From an uncultured Vicinamibacterales bacterium (lineage in GTDB: Bacteria; Acidobacteriota; Vicinamibacteria; Vicinamibacterales; UBA8438): a stretch of DNA of 64,000 bases. Shown here in pieces: positions 24,995-33,419 of this stretch; positions within the stretch are counted from its first letter, which is position 1, and the number at the start of each line of letters is the position of its first letter. The DNA is taken from NCBI GenBank assembly GCA_958295905.1, contig OY282382.1:4832910-4896909 (forward strand), given 5' to 3'. The translations under genes and the position numbers were made by a program. The notes under the pieces were generated by a model. That model saw only the letters and a list, made by a program, of their open reading frames with translations. It had not been told where the DNA came from and did no database searches.

Positions 24995-26353
24995 CTACAC
25001 GTCCGACAGGTGCTTCAGTTGGCCGGTGCTGTCGCCGAGACGCTCGGTCGGCACCCCGACCTTGTCGAGCAGGCTGAGCTGCAGGTTGGTCAGCGGGGTC
25101 TCTTCGGCCGCGCGCACGTGGCGGCCGCCCCGCATGCGCCCCGCCGCGCCACCGACGAGCAGGATCGGCAGATTCACGTGCAGGTGCTGGTTGCCGTCGC
25201 TGATGCCGCAGCCGTAGAGCATCATCATGTGGTCGAGCAGGGTGCCGTCTCCGTCCGGCGTCGCCTTCAGGCGCTCCACGAAGTAGGCGAACTGCTCGAT
25301 GTGGTGCAGGTTCAGCTTGGCCAGCTTCTCCATCTGCACCGGGCGGTTCTGGTGGTGCGACAGACCGTGGTGGGGGTCGGGAATGCCCAGCTCGGGATAG
25401 GTCCGCGGGCTGACCTCGCGCGACATCATGAACGTGACGACCCGGGTCATGTCGGTCTGCAACGCGAGCACCTGCAGGTCGAACATCAACCGCGCATGCT
25501 CGGCGAACGTATCCGGGATGCCGCCGGTGGGCCGGGCCAGCTCGGGCAGCTCGACGTGGCTCTGCGCCTCGGCGAGCTGAATGCGCCGCTCGATGTCACG
25601 GATCGCGTCGAGGTACTGGTTCACCTTGTCGCGGTCGGCCGGGGCCAGGGTGTGCCGGAAGCTGTCGACCTCGTGCACCAGCGAGTCGAGAATGCTGCGG
25701 TCCTCGCGGATGCGGGCCAACCGGGCCGCCTGACTCGTGTCGTCGGCATCGCCGAACAGCCGCTCGAACACCGCCCGCGGCTGGTTCTCCATCGGCAGCG
25801 GGGTGGTCGGGTTGCGCCAGGACAGGGTGTTGGCGTACGCGCAGCTCCAGCCCGCCTCGCACGCGCCGATCAGTTCGTTCGGGTCCAGACTGAGCTCCAG
25901 CGACGTGAGCTGGGTGTCCTGTCCGATCTTCGCGGCTGCGATCTGGTCCATCGACGTGCCGCCGCGGATGTCCGGTCCCTCGGTCTTCTTGGGATGCACC
26001 CCGGTCAGGAACGCCGAGGCGGCGCGCACATGGTCTCCGGTGCCTTCGCCGGGCAACGGGAACATCGGCTCGCTGGCCAGCCCGCTCACCACCGTGACCT
26101 GATCCTGGAACGGCTTCAGGGGGGCGAGGGTCTGCGGCAGCATGAAGTCCCGGCCTTCGGCGGCCGGAGTCCACTTGTCCATGATCACGCCGTTCGGCAC
26201 GTAGCCGACGTACAGCCGCGCCTGGGGCCGCGCCGCGGTGTTGCGCATGGCCGACAGGGCCGGCACCATCCCGTCGAGCAGCGGCAGGGCGAGCGTCGCG
26301 CCGACGCCGCGCAGGAAGGTGCGCCGGGGCAGGGCCATCTTCGTGATCATCAT
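24995..26353 (-). CDS. DUF1552 secreted protein (Tat-type signal)
   Basis: 452 residues. The start ATG at 26353 overlaps the DUF1592 stop (ATGA) and has AGGAGAGG upstream. The N-terminus carries PRRTFLRGVGATLALPLLDG, a twin-arginine-like signal common in this family. Family marks are YVPNGVIMDKWTP, the GDHVRAASAFLTGVHP block, and the C-terminal NLHHIEQFAYFVERLKAT and MLYGCGISDGNQHLHVNLPI. DUF1552 proteins are almost always encoded next to DUF1592-type cytochromes in Acidobacteriota, Planctomycetota and Verrucomicrobiota. The activity is unknown; a role in polymer oxidation is often supposed. Confidence 0.92.
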   Translation of the reverse strand: MMITKMALPRRTFLRGVGATLALPLLDGMVPALSAMRNTAARPQARLYVGYVPNGVIMDKWTPAAEGRDFMLPQTLAPLKPFQDQVTVVSGLASEPMFPLPGEGTGDHVRAASAFLTGVHPKKTEGPDIRGGTSMDQIAAAKIGQDTQLTSLELSLDPNELIGACEAGWSCAYANTLSWRNPTTPLPMENQPRAVFERLFGDADDTSQAARLARIREDRSILDSLVHEVDSFRHTLAPADRDKVNQYLDAIRDIERRIQLAEAQSHVELPELARPTGGIPDTFAEHARLMFDLQVLALQTDMTRVVTFMMSREVSPRTYPELGIPDPHHGLSHHQNRPVQMEKLAKLNLHHIEQFAYFVERLKATPDGDGTLLDHMMMLYGCGISDGNQHLHVNLPILLVGGAAGRMRGGRHVRAAEETPLTNLQLSLLDKVGVPTERLGDSTGQLKHLSDV

Positions 26354-28782
26354 GACGCGGGACCTCTCCTCATCTGGAACGGCACGCTGCGGGCGATGCC
26401 GGCAATGATCGCGGACCAGCGGTAGTCGTCGTCCGCCGCCTCGCGGACGATGCGACGCACCGCCGGGGCGTCGTAATACTCTACACCGCGCCCGAGCCCG
26501 TAGGTCAGCAACTTCTCGGTCACGGTGGTCACGAAGCTGTCGGGCCGCTTGAGCAGGGCCGCGGCCAGGGATTCGGGTCCGCCCACCGGGGTGCCGTCCA
26601 CGAGCTCGCCGGCCGCATCGACGGGCGTTCCCGCCTCCGTCACCGTCCGCCAGCGGCCGATGGCGTCGAAGTTCTCGAGCGCGAAGCCCAGGGGGTCCAT
26701 GACCCGGTGGCAACCCGCGCAGGCGGGGTTCGCGCGGTGCGCCTCGAGCCGCTCGCGCACCGAGCGGGGCGGCTCGCCGCGGTCGTCGTTCTCGGCCAAC
26801 GCCGGCACGTCGGGCGGGGGCGGCGGAGGCGGCGAGCCGAGGATGTTCTCGAGCAGCCACTTGCCGCGGACCACCGGGGACGTCCGGTGCGCGTACGAGG
26901 TCACCGTCAGCACGCTGCCCTTGCCCAGCAGGCCGCGCCGCGGCGACAGCCCCCCGTCGAGGGCGACGGGCCGGAAGTGGTTCCCGTAGACGTTCGGGAT
27001 GCCGTAGTGCTCGGCCAGCCGCTGATTGACGAACGTCTCGTCCGACGTCAGCAGCTCGAGGACGCTGTGGTCCCGCCGGATCTGGCGGTCGAGGAACAGC
27101 TCCAACTCGCGGGCCATGGCCGCCCGGAGGTTGGCGTCGAAATCGGCGAAGGCGTAGGGATCAGGCGCCACCAGGGCCATGTTGCGCAGATACAGCCACT
27201 GCCCGCCGAAGTTGTCGACCAGCGCCGCAGCCCGGGGATCGGCGAGCATCCGCGCCACCTGGGCTTCCAGAACGCCCGGGTCGCGCAACGCGCCCCGCGC
27301 CGCGAGGTCGAGCAGCTCGTCGTCGGGAATGCTGCTCCACAGGAAGAACGACAGCCGCGCCGCGAGCTCGTGCCCGCTGATGCGGTACGGGGCTCCCGGG
27401 ACCGCCCCGTCCGGATCCCGCTCGCGCCGGAAGAGGAAGTCGGGGCTCACGAGCACCCGGCGCAGGGCCATCTCGATGCCCGCGTCGAAGTCGCCGTTCC
27501 CGCGTCCCAGACGGAAGAAACCCAGCAGCATGTCGAGGTCGCGGCCGTCGAGCGGCCGCCGGAACGCCCGGCGGCCCAGCCCCCCGAGAATCCGCCGCGC
27601 GCATGCCGCTTCCTCAGGGCCCGACGGTACCGCGCCGTCCGGCGGGCGGCAGACGAAAATGGCCCGCCGACTGGGGGTGTCGCCGCGGCCGGTGACGTTG
27701 TGCGGCCCCCGCAGCTCGACGCGGCCGATGCCCGGATCGTGGGTCTGGTCGCCCGCGTACTCGTAGCTCGTCACCGCATAGTGCGGCCGGCGCATGCCTT
27801 CAAGCACCGCCGCCTGATCGACGAAGGTCACCGCGAGCAGGTGCGGGCCGGCGGGCACGGTGAAGCGCACCTCCTGCCCGTCGTCCGCCGAGTTCCGGTA
27901 GTCCCGCCGCTGCTCGACGCCCGCCGCGTCGAGCACGGGGCCGCCCACGGTCAGGGTCCGCACCAAGGCGCCGTCGAGCCGCACCTCGAGCTCGTGCCGG
28001 TCGGCGAGACCGCGCAACCGGCCGTCGTAGGTGCGCGCCAGATAGATCTTCACGACGTACTCGCCGTCCACGGGGAAGGTGTGCCGCACCGCGAGCCCGC
28101 CCCGCGACCCGAACGGCAGGTCGTCGCTGACCCGCGCATCCTGTTTCAGATACTTGTCGACCGCGAAGATCTCGGTCGCCGGGGCCAGATTCGGGTCCCC
28201 CACCGCCAGCCGACTGATCTTGCGGGCCGTCGACAGATACCGCTCGGTCAGCATCGGCGACACCGACAGCACGTCGGCGATGTTGTCGAAGCCGTAGCCC
28301 GAGTCGTCGGCCGGCAACAGCACCCGCGTGTCGACGTCGAGCGCGAGCAGGTCGCGGATGGCGTTGGCGTACTCGGCGCGGTTCAGGCGGTGGACGGCGG
28401 GGCGCCGGCCGGGGTTCGGCGCGACCGCCGCCGCGGCATCCAGCGCCGCCTCGAGGCGGGCGACGACCCCTTCGTACTGCGCCTCGCTCGGACGCGGCCG
28501 GCCGGCCGGGGGCATCGCGCGGACGCGCAACTTGCGCACCACCTTCTCCCACAGCTCGGCCTCGCCGGGATGCTCGCCGACCCCATCGACGTCGACACCC
28601 TGCAGGGAGACGCCCGCGGTCAGGGTCCGATCGTTGTGGCACCCCACGCAGTAGCGCGTGAGAAGGGCACGGTCGTCCGGCCCGGACTGCGCCGGCGCGG
28701 CGCCCGTCCCGCCCCAGAACGACAGCGCCGCCGCGGCCAGGACGGCCGGAAAACGCCGTGTGCGTATTTGACCGTATGCCAT
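26350..28782 (-). CDS. DUF1587/1592/1588/1585 c-type cytochrome-like secreted protein
   Basis: About 810 residues from the ATG at 28782; a TTG at 28788 is also possible. A signal peptide ends near GAAPAQSG. The first heme-type motif CVGCH (near residue 45) begins a cytochrome-like domain. It is followed by HRLNRAEYANAIRDLLALD (DUF1587), a carbohydrate-binding-like middle, RRAFRRPL with ALRRVLVSPDFLFRRE (DUF1595/1592), SYAHRTSPVVRGKWLLENILGSPPPPPPP (DUF1588), the second CAGCH and a DUF1585 end. It pairs with the DUF1552 gene downstream through an ATGA overlap. The partners probably act together in the periplasm. Confidence 0.92.
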   Translation of the reverse strand: MAYGQIRTRRFPAVLAAAALSFWGGTGAAPAQSGPDDRALLTRYCVGCHNDRTLTAGVSLQGVDVDGVGEHPGEAELWEKVVRKLRVRAMPPAGRPRPSEAQYEGVVARLEAALDAAAAVAPNPGRRPAVHRLNRAEYANAIRDLLALDVDTRVLLPADDSGYGFDNIADVLSVSPMLTERYLSTARKISRLAVGDPNLAPATEIFAVDKYLKQDARVSDDLPFGSRGGLAVRHTFPVDGEYVVKIYLARTYDGRLRGLADRHELEVRLDGALVRTLTVGGPVLDAAGVEQRRDYRNSADDGQEVRFTVPAGPHLLAVTFVDQAAVLEGMRRPHYAVTSYEYAGDQTHDPGIGRVELRGPHNVTGRGDTPSRRAIFVCRPPDGAVPSGPEEAACARRILGGLGRRAFRRPLDGRDLDMLLGFFRLGRGNGDFDAGIEMALRRVLVSPDFLFRRERDPDGAVPGAPYRISGHELAARLSFFLWSSIPDDELLDLAARGALRDPGVLEAQVARMLADPRAAALVDNFGGQWLYLRNMALVAPDPYAFADFDANLRAAMARELELFLDRQIRRDHSVLELLTSDETFVNQRLAEHYGIPNVYGNHFRPVALDGGLSPRRGLLGKGSVLTVTSYAHRTSPVVRGKWLLENILGSPPPPPPPDVPALAENDDRGEPPRSVRERLEAHRANPACAGCHRVMDPLGFALENFDAIGRWRTVTEAGTPVDAAGELVDGTPVGGPESLAAALLKRPDSFVTTVTEKLLTYGLGRGVEYYDAPAVRRIVREAADDDYRWSAIIAGIARSVPFQMRRGPAS

Positions 28783-29077
28783 GCTCAACCGCCCGTGGTG
28801 AAAGTCCCCGCCGCCTTCGAGCGGCGATGCGCTTCGCGTGGCTGCATCGTGCCGCCGGGCTGCGTGCCGCCCGCGGCGGCGGCCTGACCAAGACGCGCCC
28901 CCGCCGCGCCTGGTCAGACGGAGGTCGCGCAGCCCGCCGGCTCACCCGCCGCTCCGGGAGCGGCGCGGGGTTCCACCACGAGCTGTCTACCGTATCGATG
29001 GAGTTGTATCAGAGCCCCTCCGCTGCATTATCATGAAGGCGTCGGCGGCAGTCAAGCGGCGGCGCCGGTGCCAGAAC
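28783..29077. other. Intergenic spacer before family A copy 3, no gene seen
   Basis: About 295 bases between the divergent DUF1592 and ankyrin genes. No reading frame looks genuine. Promoters for both genes should lie here or around the repeat that follows. Confidence 0.4.
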
Positions 29078-29312
29078 CATGCCACGCTCCGCCAACGCCG
29101 TGCGCAGTCGGCATCGTGGCGGGTCCCGGGGCTCCGGACGGGCGGAATCGTGGGTCTCACGCGGCGCCGGCCGGTCGGCAAGACGGTGGCGACGCGCGTG
29201 GGCGGCGGCCCAGACGACCGGGCTCACGGCATACGCGGCGCCGGCCGGTCGGCAAGACGGTGGCGACCCCCGAATCGGGGGCGGGCCGGTCACGCGCAGT
29301 CAGCGTGGGATG
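29078..29312 (+). repeat. Dispersed element family A, copy 3, with internal 74-bp duplication
   Basis: 235 bp between the terminal repeats (CATGCCACGCT at 29078 with one change, AGCGTGGGATG ending at 29312). The family length is 161, and the extra 74 bases are a tandem duplication: GCGGCGCCGGCCGGTCGGCA is at 29161 and again at 29235. The element ends 55 bases before the ankyrin gene. Confidence 0.78.
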
Positions 29313-29367
29313 CCCCTGCGCGGACGCACCCGCCCCTCCACCCGGACGGCGAGAGAGACCGAGAACC

Positions 29368-30891
29368 ATGCAGGCACGCGAATCGACGGCAGCCGCTATC
29401 GCAACCGGAGTCTTGACGGCCGCGCTTGCCGTCGCGTCCCACGCCCAGCCCGCCTTCGGTCCGCCGGACTTGGTGGCGGCGGCCCGACGCAGCGATCACG
29501 AGGCGGTTCGGGCCCTGCTCGCGGCGGGAGCGGACCCCGGCGCGGCCTATGGAGACGGCGCCACCGCCCTCCACTGGGCGGCGCACCGCGATGCGCCCGC
29601 CATGGTGACCGACCTCCTGGCGGCGGGCGCAGCCGTCGACGCGGCGGACGATCACGGGGTCACCCCACTGGCGCTGGCCTGCCTGAACGGCAGCCTGCCC
29701 GTCGTCGACGCCCTGCTCGCGGCCGGCGCGGACCCGAACGCGGCGCGCGGCAACGGCGAGACGCCGCTGATGACGGCGGCCCGGGTCGGCAGCCTCGACG
29801 TGGCCCGGAGCCTGCTCGCGGCGGGAGCGGATCCAGACGCCGCGGAGGCCGCCCTCGGCCAGACCGCGCTGATGCTGGCGGTGGCCGAGAACCACACCCC
29901 GGTGGCGCGACTGCTGCTCGAGACCGGCGCCGCCGTCTCGGCCCGGTCGAAGAACCGGTTCACGCCGCTGCTCTTCGCGGCCCAGCAGGGCAATCTCGAG
30001 GCGGCCGAACTGCTGCTGTCGGCCGGGGCCGACGTGAACGAGTCGGCCCCCGACGGCATCGGCGGCAACACCAATGCGCGCTCGCGCTTCGTGCCCGACA
30101 CCGACGCCGCCGCCCTCCTCGTGGCCATCGACAGCGGCCATTCCGAGCTGGCCCGCTTCCTGCTGGCGCGGGGCGCCGACCCCGACCACGACGGGGCGGG
30201 GCGCACCGCCCTGCACGCCGCCGTGCAACGGAAGATGCCCGAGGTGGCCGCGGCGCTGCTCGAGCACGGGGCCGACCCCGACCCCCGGATGACGAAGCGG
30301 CTGCCGTTCGTCTCGCGGCGCATCACGCAGAACAACGGCATGACCCCGTCGAACGTCGGCGCCACCCCGTTCTTCCTCGCCGCCAGCTACAACGACCTCG
30401 AGAGCATGCGGATCCTCGTGGAGGGCGGGGCCGACCCGACGCTGCGGACCGACGACGAGACCACCGCGCTGATGGTGGCGGCGGGGGGCGACTACGTGGA
30501 GGGCGCCGACAAGTACGGCGTCCGGTGGTTCGGCGACAACCTGCCGCTGCAGCAGTCGGCCCTCGCGGCCGTGAAGTACCTGCTCGAGCTCGGTCTCGAC
30601 GTCAACGCCGCCAACGTCCACGACCAGACCACCCTGCACGGCGCAGTCTATCTCGGCGGAACCCTGCTGGTGCCCTATCTGGTCGAGCAGGGGGCCGAGA
30701 TCGACGTCGTCAACGTCCGCGGGCAGACGCCCTGGATGGTCGCGGCCGAGGGCGAGTACCGGTCCGGCTCGTTCTACACCCACAAGGAGACGGGCGAGAT
30801 TCTCGAGCGGCTCGGAGCCGACACCACCCTGGGCGAAGACCTGGGGCCGAACTTCAGGGACGTCCTCGCGGCGCGCGGGCAGCAGCAGTAG
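29368..30891 (+). CDS. Secreted ankyrin-repeat protein
   Basis: 507 residues from the ATG at 29368. A signal peptide (to ASHAQPA) is followed by about eleven ankyrin repeats with the usual G-TALHxAA and LLxxGADPxA patterns, for example ATALHWAAHRDAPAMVTDLL and ALLAAGADPNAARGNGETPL. An inserted stretch around residues 310-330 (MTKRLPFVSRRITQNNGM) separates two repeat blocks. It should be a periplasmic or exported protein-binding scaffold; the partner is unknown. It is convergent with the GlcG-type gene, one base apart. Confidence 0.9.
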   Translation: MQARESTAAAIATGVLTAALAVASHAQPAFGPPDLVAAARRSDHEAVRALLAAGADPGAAYGDGATALHWAAHRDAPAMVTDLLAAGAAVDAADDHGVTPLALACLNGSLPVVDALLAAGADPNAARGNGETPLMTAARVGSLDVARSLLAAGADPDAAEAALGQTALMLAVAENHTPVARLLLETGAAVSARSKNRFTPLLFAAQQGNLEAAELLLSAGADVNESAPDGIGGNTNARSRFVPDTDAAALLVAIDSGHSELARFLLARGADPDHDGAGRTALHAAVQRKMPEVAAALLEHGADPDPRMTKRLPFVSRRITQNNGMTPSNVGATPFFLAASYNDLESMRILVEGGADPTLRTDDETTALMVAAGGDYVEGADKYGVRWFGDNLPLQQSALAAVKYLLELGLDVNAANVHDQTTLHGAVYLGGTLLVPYLVEQGAEIDVVNVRGQTPWMVAAEGEYRSGSFYTHKETGEILERLGADTTLGEDLGPNFRDVLAARGQQQ

Positions 30892-30892
30892 G

Positions 30893-31318
30893 CTACGCCA
30901 GACTCGCCAGCAGCGCGTCCACGCCGGCCTGGGCCACGACCTCGTCCTGATCGGGGGTGCCGGAGCTGCAGCCGATGCCCGCGACGATCTCCTCGTTCAC
31001 GAAGACCGGCAGGCCGCCGGCCACGATCATGAAGCGGCCCTGGTTGCTGACGTGGATGCCGAACGCCGGGCCGCCCGGGCCGCTCACCTCGCCGTAGGCC
31101 CGTGTCGACCGCCGTGCCGCCGACGCGGTGAACGCCTTGCAAATGGCCACGTCTATGCTCGTGATGCGGCCGCCGTCCATGCGGTGGAACATGAGCAGGC
31201 TGCCGTTGTCGTCGGTGATCGCGATGTCCATGTCGACGCCGATCCCGCGCGCCTTGGCCTCGGCCGCGGCCATCATGATCCGTGCATCCTCGAGGGTCAG
31301 CTTCTGGGCTGTTCGCAT
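30893..31318 (-). CDS. GlcG/HbpS-family protein
   Basis: 141 residues covering the single GlcG/HbpS domain (formerly DUF336): LTLEDARIMMAAAEAKARGIGV, AITDDNGSLLMFHRMDG, CKAFTASAARRST, FGIHVSNQGRFMIVAGGLPV and EIVAGIGCSSGTPDQDEVVAQAG. Some family members bind heme or cobalamin, and others have no assigned ligand. No signal peptide is present, so it should be cytoplasmic. It is a single gene. Confidence 0.88.
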   Translation of the reverse strand: MRTAQKLTLEDARIMMAAAEAKARGIGVDMDIAITDDNGSLLMFHRMDGGRITSIDVAICKAFTASAARRSTRAYGEVSGPGGPAFGIHVSNQGRFMIVAGGLPVFVNEEIVAGIGCSSGTPDQDEVVAQAGVDALLASLA

Positions 31319-31351
31319 GAAATATCGTCCTCCCGCCGCGAATTATAGTCA

Positions 31352-31460
31352 GCCAGGAGTCTGCGCCGTGAACGGCGCGCCTCCCCCCGGAGGCGCCGAC
31401 TCCCTGTTAGGGTTGGTGGGCGGCAACCGGAGCCGCAGGCGACGATTTCCGGGCCGGCCG
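31352..31460 (+). repeat. Dispersed repeat family B, copy 3
   Basis: The best-preserved copy. It starts AGGAGTCTGCGCCGTGAACG, has the central palindromic CCTCCCCCCGGAGG, then AGGGTTGGTGGGCGGCAACC, GGAGCCGCAGGCG and a tail GATTTCCGGGCCGG. It aligns along its whole length with the reverse complement of 52334-52432. A family B tail alone also occurs near 59570-59598. Confidence 0.75.
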
Positions 31461-31495
31461 CCGGCGCGAATCCGGCGCGTCGGATCAGGCAGGAC

Positions 31496-31656
31496 CATCC
31501 CACGCTCCGCCACCGCCGTGCGCAGGCGGAATCGTCGTGGATCCTGGGGCTCCGGACGTGCGGAATCGTGGGTCTCATGCGGCACCGGCCGGTCGGCAGG
31601 ACGGTGGCGACCCCTCGAATCGGGGGCGGGCCGTCACGCGCAGTCAGCGTAGGATG
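31496..31656 (+). repeat. Dispersed element family A, copy 4
   Basis: 161 bp with terminal inverted repeats CATCCCACGCT (31496) and AGCGTAGGATG (one change, ending 31656). It lies 53 bases before the selenoprotein-candidate gene and must contain or displace its promoter. Confidence 0.78.
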
Positions 31657-31708
31657 CCCCTGCGGACCAGGACGGCGGCGCCTCGCTCCCGTGATAGGAT
31701 GCGGCGTC

Positions 31709-32851
31709 ATGAAACGAACACTGCGTCACATCGCTCTCGCGGGCGCCCTCTGCGCCCTGCCGCCCGCGGCGCCGGTCGAGGCCGCACAGGAGAGAACACC
31801 CGTGGACGTCGCATCGTTGGGACCGCAGATCGGCGAGATCGTCCCCGACTTCTCCCTGCCCGACCAGAACGGACGCGTCAGGACACGCGACTCGATACTG
31901 GGCCCCAACGGCGCGATCCTGCTGTTCCACCGGTCCGCCGACTGGTGACCGTACTGCAAAGCGCAGCTCGTGGAGCTGCAAGACCGTATCGAAGAGCTTC
32001 GGGCGAGAGGCCTCGGGGTCGCGGCCGTCAGCTACGATTCGCAGGCGGTGCTCGCCGACTTCAGCCGGCGGCGCGGCATCACCTTCCCGCTCCTCGCCGA
32101 TGACGACTCCGCCGTCATCACCGACTTCGGCATCCTGAACACGGTCGCCATCGAGGCCCAGGGCCCCCACGGCGACGACCCGGGGGTCGTGGCCGACGTG
32201 GCGAAGTACGTGTCGGTGTTCGGGGCGGGCTCGAACATCGTCGGCACGCCGTTTCCGGGCACCTTCATGCTCGACCGCGACGGACGCGTGACGGCGCGGT
32301 TCTTCGAGGAGTTCTATCGGGAGCGGAACACGGCCGCGAACGTGATGCTCCGGCTCGGCGAGGGGCTGTCGCCGATCGAGGCCGTCGAAGGCTCGACCGC
32401 GCACCTGAAGTTCACCGCGTACGCGAGCGATCCGGTCATCACCGTCGGGACCCGCTTCTCCGTCGCCCTGGAGATAGAGCCGAACCCGGGCATGCACCTC
32501 TACGCCCCCGGGGCCGAGCAGCTCGGCTACCGGGTGATGGGGCTGACGCTCGCGCCGGTGCCGCACATCAGGTTCGAGCCGGTGGCGTTCCCGGCGTCCG
32601 AGATCTACCACTTCGAGCCGCTCGACGAGCGGGTGCCCGTCTACCAGGCCCCGTTCACCCTGCTGCAGGAAGCGGTGGTGTCCGGCGCCCCGGGCACGGA
32701 AGAGGCCCTGGCCGAGGTCGACGCGGTGACGCTGTCGGGCTCGCTCGACTACCAGGCGTGCGACGACCGGCTCTGCTACGACCCGGTGTCGGTGCCGCTG
32801 ACCTTCACGTTCGACGTCGACCTGCTCGACCGGCAGCGGGCGAACCGCTGA
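31709..32851 (+). CDS. Probable selenoprotein: redoxin (UxxC) fused to a DsbD-alpha-like domain
   Basis: One frame of 380 codons with an in-frame TGA at 31946-31948 (residue 80). A signal peptide (to VEAAQ) is followed by an AhpC/TSA-type redoxin: IVPDFSLPDQNGRVRTRDSI, then LLFHRSADW-TGA-PYCKAQLVELQ. In relatives, as I remember them, this site reads DWCPYCK. The TGA thus replaces the first redox cysteine, while the second is kept. A hairpin GCAGCTC-GTG-GAGCTGC (31963-31979) lies where a bacterial SECIS is expected. After the TGA the frame continues intact through TFMLDRDGRV to a C-terminal domain (from about residue 232) with LDYQACDDRLCYDP, like the N-terminal domain of DsbD. If Sec is not inserted, the gene is broken. 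Confidence 0.82.
31963..31979 (+). promoter_or_regulatory. Candidate bacterial SECIS hairpin
   Basis: A perfect 7-bp stem GCAGCTC/GAGCTGC with a GTG loop at 31970-31972. The loop is 22-24 bases after the TGA, which is within the distance known for bacterial SECIS elements. It is part of the coding sequence (codons AQLVELQ). Confidence 0.6.
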
Positions 32852-33419
32852 CCGCCCGCGGCGAACCCCGCGTCGCACCGAGAGCGGCGCGGGCGCCCGC
32901 GGGCTGAAGCGCGCCCGTGCCTGACCAGGCGTGAAGAGGGTGCCTATCGCCGTGAAACAAGTCCCGACGTTTGTGGCGTCGGGGTGATCGGCGTCCCCGA
33001 TCACAACGGTTTGAGCATAGGCATCCGACGAACCACGCCGTCAGGTGGGATGCGCTCCCGCGCCGCCCGTTTCCGCGGTCTCGCGCGCTTGGCGCACGGC
33101 AAGGTAATTCCGTCACCGTCCGAACCGCCCGAATTCCCCCGGGCGTCCGCGCCAAGGAACGGCGGACGCCCGGAACCCCGGCGGTTCCCCGTCATCCCCC
33201 CGCCGGCAGCCGCCTCGAACGCGATTCAATCGCGCGTCCGGCGGGGGCCGCGCCGGACGCGCACCTGGAATCGGCGCCACCCAACACCGCCAGCTCCACG
33301 TTCGGTGACCGGCGTGGTTATCATGTAGTTGAGCCGTCGGCCGGCATTATTTGCTCGAGGGGCCGGCCCCATGATCGTCAAGGGGCGCGTCGTCGCCGGC
33401 ATGTCCGGCTGCCATCACC
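32852..33419. other. Intergenic region with tandem hairpins, no gene seen
   Basis: 568 bases. Two adjacent hairpins occur: CCCGACG/CGTCGGG (32963-32969, 32977-32983) and GTGATCGG/CCGATCAC (32984-32991, 32997-33004), without U tracts. A segment near 33052-33105 (CCCGTTTCCGCGGTCTCG) resembles the reverse complement of 24922-24967. The segment around 32930 (GGCGTGAAGAGGGTGCCT) recurs at 61217. No reading frame is credible. Confidence 0.5.

Noticed and set aside
24995-26860. Extension of the DUF1552 protein to 621 aa
   Set aside because: The added N-terminus is antisense-like Arg-rich sequence inside the DUF1592 gene; the ATG at 26353 has a good ribosome site and gives the family signal peptide.
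31709-31948. Redoxin gene read as a pseudogene or as two genes split by a stop
   Set aside because: The TGA replaces a catalytic cysteine exactly, the frame is otherwise intact and a SECIS-like hairpin follows; selenocysteine explains it better.
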